Source: Shinella sp. CPCC 101442
GTDB taxonomy: Bacteria > Pseudomonadota > Alphaproteobacteria > Rhizobiales > Rhizobiaceae
Direction: 5' to 3'
NCBI RefSeq assembly: GCF_024704725.1
Contig: NZ_JALIQS010000004.1
Span: 310,001-374,000, forward strand
Length of the DNA: 64,000 nucleotides
Shown piece after piece: positions 59,477 through 64,000 of the stretch. The first letter of the stretch is position 1; every line of letters starts with the position of its first letter. Under the pieces are notes generated by a model. That model had not been told where the DNA came from. It was given only the letters and a program-made list of their open reading frames with translations, and searched no databases. The position numbers were made by a program, and so were the translations under genes.

Positions 59477-61807
59477 ATGTTCAAGTTCAAGGCCAAGTCG
59501 CTCGCGACGAAGCTCATCGCCGTCACCGGCGGTACGATCGCCCTGGTGATGCTTGCCTCCAACACCGTTCTCATCAGCCAGACCCAGAGCCGCGTCTCCG
59601 ACCTCGTCTATGCGCAGGCCGACACCGAGGCGAAGGCGATCGCTTCCGACATCGCTGCGGACATCGGCGCCCTTGCGGGTGCGGCCCGTGCCATGGGTGG
59701 CGTCATCGAGCAGGGCCATGCAGGCGGCCTGATGGACCGCAAGGAAGTCGTCAGCATCATCAAGGCGAACACCGAGAAGAACAGCTTTGCGCTCGGCAGC
59801 TGGTTTGCCGAAGAGCCGAACGCCTTCGACGGAAAATCGCGCGAGACGGCGGAACAACTGGACACCGGAACGTTCAAGGACGGCTCGTTCAACCCCTATT
59901 GGACGAAGCGCAAGGACGGGTCGATCACGCTGTCGACCTTCGAATCCGACTATAAGGCCGAGTGGTATTCGCTCGCCGCCAAGAGCGGCAAGGGCGCCAT
60001 GAGCCAGCCCTATCAGGAGACCTCCACCGGCGAAGGCCTGACCATGGCCTCCATCGCCTACCCGGTCAATGTGAACGGCAAGATGATCGGCGTCACCGGC
60101 GTCGATGTCTCGCTGAAGACGCTCTACGAAAAGCTTAGCCAGCTAAAGCCCTTCGGTGAAGGCCGCGTCATGCTGGTCTCGCAGGGCGGCAACTGGATCG
60201 TCGCGCCGACGGTCGAGCTGCTGATGAAGGCATATGACGGCGAGGGTAACGAGGTCGTGAAAGACTCGCTGGCAACCGGCAAGGTCGGCCATATCGCCAA
60301 CCTGAGCTTCGGTGAGCTGGCTTCCTTCGACCGCGTCGTCTACCCGTTCGCGCTGCCGGACATCAACACGACCTGGGCCGTCATCGTCGACGTACCGCGT
60401 GCGGCGATCAATGCGCCGGTGCAGGACCAGACCTATATGATGATCATCGGCGGCCTGATCGTTCTCGGCGCCGTGCTCGCCGGTCTCTACTTCGCCGTGC
60501 GCACCTTCGTGCAGAAGCCGCTTGCCGGCCTCGTCGCCGACGTGGCGACGCTCAGCAACGGCGTCTATACCCAGCCGATCGCCGGCCAGGACCGCTCGGA
60601 CGAGACGGGCTCCGTCGCCAAGGCGCTCGAAGGCTTCCGCCATCAGCTCGCCGACACCAAGCGCCTCGAAGCCGAAGCCAACAGCCAGCGCCAGCTGACC
60701 GAGGCCGAACGCGGCCGCTCGGAAGCCGAGCGTGCGGAATCAGGCGCCCTCCAGCGCGATATCGTCGCCCGCCTTGGCGACGGCCTTGCTCAGCTTTCCT
60801 CCGGCAACCTGACCTTCCGTCTTTCCGGCGATTTCCCCGGCGAATACGGCAAGCTCAAGACCGACTTCAACTCGGCCATCGCCAGCCTCGAAGAGACGAT
60901 CCAGACGGTGAACGCCTCGGTCGGCAATATCGGCGGCGGCACCGGCGAAATCTCCAAGGGCGCGGCCGACCTTTCGCAGCGCACCGAGCAGCAGGCGGCA
61001 AGCCTGGAAGAGACAGCAGCCGCCCTCGATGAGTTGACCTCGCAGGTCAATTCGAGCGCCGACAATGCCCGCGTCGCCGCGAAATCCGTGGAAACGGCAA
61101 GCAGCGACGCCAGCAAGTCCGGCGAGGTCGTGCAGAAGGCGATTGCCGCCATGCATGGTATCAAGAATTCGTCGGGCGAAATCTCCAACATCATCGGCGT
61201 GATCGACGAGATCGCCTTCCAGACCAATCTGCTCGCCCTGAACGCCGGTGTCGAAGCCGCCCGCGCCGGTGAAGCCGGCAAGGGCTTTGCGGTCGTCGCC
61301 CAGGAAGTGCGCGAGCTTGCCCAGCGTTCGGCCAAGGCCGCCAAGGAAATCAAGGCGCTGATCAACACCTCGGAAGTGCAGGTGCGTGATGGTGTCGATC
61401 TCGTCGGCAAGGCCGGCGAGGCACTGGAAAACATCGCCGATCAGGTCATCCAGATCAACGGCCTGATCCGGCAGATCTCGCAGTCCGCTTCCGAACAGGC
61501 CGTCGGCCTCAAGGAGATCAACTCGGCCGTCAACCAGATGGACCAGGTGACGCAGCAGAACGCCGCGATGGTGGAGGAAACCACTGCCGCCTCCATGACG
61601 CTGAACGACGAGGCCCAGATGCTGAAGTCGCTCGTCGCCCGCTTCCGCGCCGGTGCTTCGGCCATGGCCGCCCAGCCGGTCCAGCAGGCGGCCCGTCCGC
61701 AGGCTGCCGCGCGCAGCAGTTACCAGGCGCCGCGCATGACGGCCCGCTCCATCCCCCAGGTTGCCGGCAACACGGCACTTGCACAGGATGAGTGGGAAGA
61801 GTTCTGA
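59477..61807 (+). CDS. Methyl-accepting chemotaxis protein with periplasmic Cache domain
   Basis: 776 residues. First membrane segment [20 protein letters not shown], a dCache-like periplasmic sensor of about 300 residues ([30 protein letters not shown]), a second membrane segment ([20 protein letters not shown]), HAMP regions and the signalling hairpin with [20 protein letters not shown] and [16 protein letters not shown]. It ends DEWEEF: a W-x-x-F pentapeptide (EWEEF) like the CheR/CheB tether of E. coli receptors. Ligand unknown; no other che genes are near. A clear terminator follows. Confidence 0.95.
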   Translation: MFKFKAKSLATKLIAVTGGTIALVMLASNTVLISQTQSRVSDLVYAQADTEAKAIASDIAADIGALAGAARAMGGVIEQGHAGGLMDRKEVVSIIKANTEKNSFALGSWFAEEPNAFDGKSRETAEQLDTGTFKDGSFNPYWTKRKDGSITLSTFESDYKAEWYSLAAKSGKGAMSQPYQETSTGEGLTMASIAYPVNVNGKMIGVTGVDVSLKTLYEKLSQLKPFGEGRVMLVSQGGNWIVAPTVELLMKAYDGEGNEVVKDSLATGKVGHIANLSFGELASFDRVVYPFALPDINTTWAVIVDVPRAAINAPVQDQTYMMIIGGLIVLGAVLAGLYFAVRTFVQKPLAGLVADVATLSNGVYTQPIAGQDRSDETGSVAKALEGFRHQLADTKRLEAEANSQRQLTEAERGRSEAERAESGALQRDIVARLGDGLAQLSSGNLTFRLSGDFPGEYGKLKTDFNSAIASLEETIQTVNASVGNIGGGTGEISKGAADLSQRTEQQAASLEETAAALDELTSQVNSSADNARVAAKSVETASSDASKSGEVVQKAIAAMHGIKNSSGEISNIIGVIDEIAFQTNLLALNAGVEAARAGEAGKGFAVVAQEVRELAQRSAKAAKEIKALINTSEVQVRDGVDLVGKAGEALENIADQVIQINGLIRQISQSASEQAVGLKEINSAVNQMDQVTQQNAAMVEETTAASMTLNDEAQMLKSLVARFRAGASAMAAQPVQQAARPQAAARSSYQAPRMTARSIPQVAGNTALAQDEWEEF

Positions 61808-61827
61808 GCCTGCTTGAAGAAACAGCA

Positions 61828-61854
61828 AAGGCCGGCGGAAACGCCGGCCTTTTT
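61828..61854 (+). terminator. Intrinsic terminator of the chemoreceptor gene
   Basis: AAGGCCGGCG (61828-61837) and CGCCGGCCTT (61842-61851) form a perfect stem closed by a GAAA tetraloop and followed by TTTTT. Confidence 0.93.
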
Positions 61855-61914
61855 CGTTTGAAGCACGTCACGGACGGGTTGCCGACGTTCTGTTCGATCG
61901 TGCTGCGCCCCGGC

Positions 61915-61948
61915 CAAAAAAGACGCCCCGGTTTTGAGGCCGGGGCGT
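61915..61948 (-). terminator. Intrinsic terminator of the EF-hand protein gene
   Basis: On the minus strand ACGCCCCGG (61948-61940) pairs with CCGGGGCGT (61931-61923), 8-base loop, then C and a T run (61921-61916). It begins 28 bp after the stop codon of the EF-hand gene. Confidence 0.9.
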
Positions 61949-61976
61949 TCCAGTCGGACGTGCTGTGCTTGGAATG

Positions 61977-62945
61977 CTAGCGGTTGTGGCGTTTGCCGAT
62001 CTCGTCCGAAGTGAGGAAGCCGTCGCCGTTGCGATCGCGCTGCTTGAACATCGCGGCGGCTGCGGTTTCCATTTCGGCCTTGGTCAGCGTACCGTTCTTG
62101 TCGGCGTCGGCGCGTTCGAACATACGGGCACCCATGCGGTCCATGCGCGCTTCGCCAAGCGCTTCACGGGCAGCCTTGCGGGCTTCGTCGTCCGTCGACT
62201 TCACCTCGCGGAAAGCCTTGCGGGCATCGCGGAAGGCGTCGCGCCTGGCATCTAGTTCCGCCTTGGACACCTCGCCGTTTTTATCCGCATCGAAGCGCTG
62301 GAAGATTGCCGAGGCCTGAGCAAGCATCTCCTCCTGCGAGACCTTGCCGTCGCCATTGGTGTCGATACGCTTCAGCATGCGTTCGGCACGCTCATCGCCG
62401 CCCTTGCCGTGGTGTTTCTTGCCGGAGTGCTCCTTGCCCTTCATCGGGCGGGCATCCGCCGTATCCAGGGCACCGTCTCTGTTGCTGTCACGGCGCTCGA
62501 AAATCTTTTCCGCCGCGGCGAGCACTTCGGCTTCAGAGAGTTTGCCGCTCTTGTCCGTATCGGCACGGTCGAACATCTTGCCGGCACCCGGCAGCATGAA
62601 GGGGCCGGCGGCCGAAAACGCTTCGCGGGCCTTGTCCTTGTCGGCATCGGACGCATTGCGAACGGCCTTGCGGGCATCCTTGAAAGCGTCGTGGCGGGCC
62701 TTGATCTCGGCGTTCGTGACCTGGCCGTCGCCATCGGCATCGAAGGTCTTGAAGGTGGCGGCGGCGTTGGTCTTGAATTCGTCGAGCGAGACCTTGCCAT
62801 CCTTGTCGGTATCGAGGCGTTCGATCATCGCGGCGTGGCGCGGGTGGTGCTTGCCTTCGCCCTTGGCGGCGAAAGCCGGAGCGCTGGCGCCCGAGAAAAG
62901 GAGGCCGGCGGCAACGGCGCCGAGAAGAAGTTCCTTTTTAGCCAT
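61977..62945 (-). CDS. Periplasmic protein with eight EF-hand loops
   Basis: 322 residues from MAKKELLLGAVAAGLLFSGA, with a signal peptide ending near APAFA. Eight calcium-binding loops are visible: DTDKDGKVSLDE, DADGDGQVTNAE, DTDKSGKLSEAE, DSNRDGALDTAD, DTNGDGKVSQEE, DADKNGEVSKAE, DADKNGTLTKAE and DRNGDGFLTSDE. They form two tandem halves of four (about 40-165 and 189-320) with the same spacing. AAAGGA lies seven bases before ATG 62945; an ATG 15 bases further up would overlap it. Probably a calcium buffer or sensor; function unproven. Confidence 0.9.
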   Translation of the reverse strand: MAKKELLLGAVAAGLLFSGASAPAFAAKGEGKHHPRHAAMIERLDTDKDGKVSLDEFKTNAAATFKTFDADGDGQVTNAEIKARHDAFKDARKAVRNASDADKDKAREAFSAAGPFMLPGAGKMFDRADTDKSGKLSEAEVLAAAEKIFERRDSNRDGALDTADARPMKGKEHSGKKHHGKGGDERAERMLKRIDTNGDGKVSQEEMLAQASAIFQRFDADKNGEVSKAELDARRDAFRDARKAFREVKSTDDEARKAAREALGEARMDRMGARMFERADADKNGTLTKAEMETAAAAMFKQRDRNGDGFLTSDEIGKRHNR

Positions 62946-63028
62946 GGTCGTTCCTTTCATCCATCATCGTCCCTTGAGGGGCAGGATAGAGGGAACGCCG
63001 ACAGGCGCCAGTTACAAATTGGTAATTC

Positions 63029-63054
63029 AACCCTTTGGCAGAAAAGGGTTTTTT
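63029..63054 (+). terminator. Orphan intrinsic terminator on the plus strand
   Basis: AACCCTTT (63029-63036) pairs with AAAGGGTT (63043-63050), 6-base loop, and six T residues run from 63049 to 63054. No plus-strand gene precedes it: both flanking genes are on the minus strand. It may mark a small RNA or antisense transcript, or serve imperfectly for the minus-strand nucleotidase gene. Confidence 0.55.
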
Positions 63055-63080
63055 CCATGTCTGGAATATGTCCTGCTTAA

Positions 63081-63776
63081 TTAGAGCAGGGCGTTGAGGA
63101 AGGCCGTGAGGTTCGACGTCGCATAATCGATATGCTGGTCGTCCTCCGTCCGCTTCTCCCAGGCATCGACGAATTCGTGGTTGTCGTCCCGCGGCACGAG
63201 CAGCACGGTCTTCATGCCGAGCGTCTTCGGCACGACGAGATTGCGCGGCAGATCCTCGAACATGACGGCATGCGGTGTATCCACCCGGTGCAGCGCCATG
63301 AACTTGTCGTAGGTCGCACCCGCGGGCTTCGGCACATATTCCGCCGCCACGATATCGAAGACATCGTCGAAATGGTGGAAGATGCCGAGGGCCTTGGCCG
63401 CCATTTCGGCGTGCTTCACACTGCCATTGGTAAAGATGAATTTGCGGCCCGGCAGCGCCTGGATCGCTTCGCCGAGCGACAGATCCGGCGACAGCACGTC
63501 GTAATTGATGGCATGCGCCTTCTCGAGGAAGTCGGCCGGGTCGATCTTGTGATGGATCATCAGCCCGTTCAGCGTGGTGCCGTGATCGTAATAGTACTGC
63601 TTCTGAAGCGCCCGCGCATCTTCGCGCGACAGGCCGAGCAGGGCCGAGACGTAACCCGTCATGTTCTGGTCGATCTGGGCGAAGAGATCGACGTGGTGCG
63701 GATAGAGCGTGTTGTCGAGGTCGAAGACCCAGTCACGCACGTTGGCGAAATCGGCTTTGTTCGGAAGATCGGTCAT
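63081..63776 (-). CDS. Pyrimidine 5'-nucleotidase (HAD superfamily)
   Basis: 231 residues from MTDLPNKADFANVRDWVFDL. HAD motif I is DLDNTLY with nucleophile Asp19 and Asp21; motif II FTNGS; motif III/IV K-P in AAEYVPKPAGATYD and MFEDLPRN. It matches the yeast Sdt1/Phm8-like pyrimidine 5'-nucleotidase family that dephosphorylates UMP/CMP. The open frame extends to 63863, but ATG 63776 gives the usual start. In many rhizobia this gene sits next to dapD; here it does not. Confidence 0.93.
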   Translation of the reverse strand: MTDLPNKADFANVRDWVFDLDNTLYPHHVDLFAQIDQNMTGYVSALLGLSREDARALQKQYYYDHGTTLNGLMIHHKIDPADFLEKAHAINYDVLSPDLSLGEAIQALPGRKFIFTNGSVKHAEMAAKALGIFHHFDDVFDIVAAEYVPKPAGATYDKFMALHRVDTPHAVMFEDLPRNLVVPKTLGMKTVLLVPRDDNHEFVDAWEKRTEDDQHIDYATSNLTAFLNALL

Positions 63777-63877
63777 GGGCGTCTTATGACACGGGCGCCT
63801 GCCGAGGAAAACGGAAATTTCCATGCCGGTTACCGCTGCCGATGGATTTGCCGGATGTCGCATGCTAGCGGCAGGGC

Positions 63878-64000
63878 ATGGAACTCTGGATCCCCATCAC
63901 TATCGCCGCCGCCTTTCTGCAGAACCTGCGTTCGGCCCTGCAAAAGCACCTGCAGGGCAAGCTCGGCACGCGCGGCGCGAGCTTCGTGCGCTTTGGCTAC
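63878..64000 (+). CDS. EamA/DMT family transporter, N-terminal fragment (cut by window end)
   Basis: 41 residues are visible, MELWIPITIAAAFLQNLRSA and then QKHLQGKLGTRGASFVRFGY, before the window ends. The first hydrophobic segment and the following R-F-G-Y turn match the opening of a DMT/EamA transporter known in rhizobia beside the HAD nucleotidase. The start codon follows GCAGGGC. Because only the start is seen, the call rests on partial sequence. Confidence 0.6.
   Translation, partial: MELWIPITIAAAFLQNLRSALQKHLQGKLGTRGASFVRFGY

Overview
The window is an ordinary chromosomal stretch of an alphaproteobacterium of the Rhizobiales, most likely Rhizobiaceae (the Sinorhizobium/Rhizobium/Agrobacterium/Shinella group). 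This rests on the gene order rpsT-dnaA, the lptC-lptA-lptB-rpoN-hpf-ptsN block, the order olsB-malic enzyme-mutS-glnD-murJ, the long run trpS to trmB, uniformly high GC, and copies of a short rhizobial extragenic palindromic repeat. No genus or species can be fixed from this. No prophage, insertion sequence, CRISPR array, tRNA or rRNA gene was seen, and base composition looks even throughout.

Layout. 1-447: 3' end of an enoyl-CoA hydratase. 640-3336: rpsT, an 860-bp gene-free stretch with a cluster of GANTC sites, and dnaA. 3409-8864: GNAT enzyme, LysR regulator divergent from an EamA exporter, and a minus-strand rph / VOC protein / rdgB / hemW group. 9039-10823: hrcA-grpE (heat shock), divergent from rph. 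10896-16013: minus-strand lptC-lptA-lptB-rpoN-hpf-ptsN (LPS transport, sigma-54, ribosome hibernation, nitrogen PTS). 16222-20866: sppA, ihfB, LapA-like protein, CoxG-like protein, two RNA methyltransferases and lspA. 20923-24167: hybrid histidine kinase and olsB. 24317-33988: malic enzyme (minus), then mutS, glnD and murJ. 33998-48090: M15-like peptidase (minus), then fifteen co-oriented genes trpS-usp-nfuA-tsaB-rimI-mur-olsA-miaB-phoH-ybeY-corC-lnt-praR-metK-trmB. 48113-51325: small DUF1150 protein and Hsp20, nucleoside hydrolase and partner ORF, LOG-family protein. 51511-56922: dapD, DUF805 protein, dapE, membrane protein, and minus-strand def-fmt-truA. 57020-64000: rmuC, ribokinase, chemoreceptor, eight-EF-hand periplasmic protein, HAD nucleotidase and the start of a DMT transporter.

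How the genes work together. Most are housekeeping: replication initiation (dnaA), tRNA modification (miaB, tsaB, trmB, truA), translation start (fmt, def), lipoprotein maturation (lspA, lnt), LPS export (lptABC), lysine/DAP synthesis (dapD, dapE), mismatch repair (mutS) and nitrogen control (rpoN, ptsN, glnD). Both ornithine-lipid acyltransferases, olsB and olsA, are present about 14 kb apart. All reading frames appear intact.

The window does not contain an obvious undescribed multi-gene system. The points worth a second look are regulatory or structural: five GANTC sites in 128 bp before dnaA, long dyads before hrcA, in the lysR/eamA gap, and before the CoxG-like and PraR-like genes, a strong RpoH-type promoter before nfuA, a correctly spaced -24/-12 motif pointing away from rpoN, two overlapping hairpins in the metK leader, an orphan plus-strand terminator near 63.04 kb, and the internally duplicated EF-hand protein.
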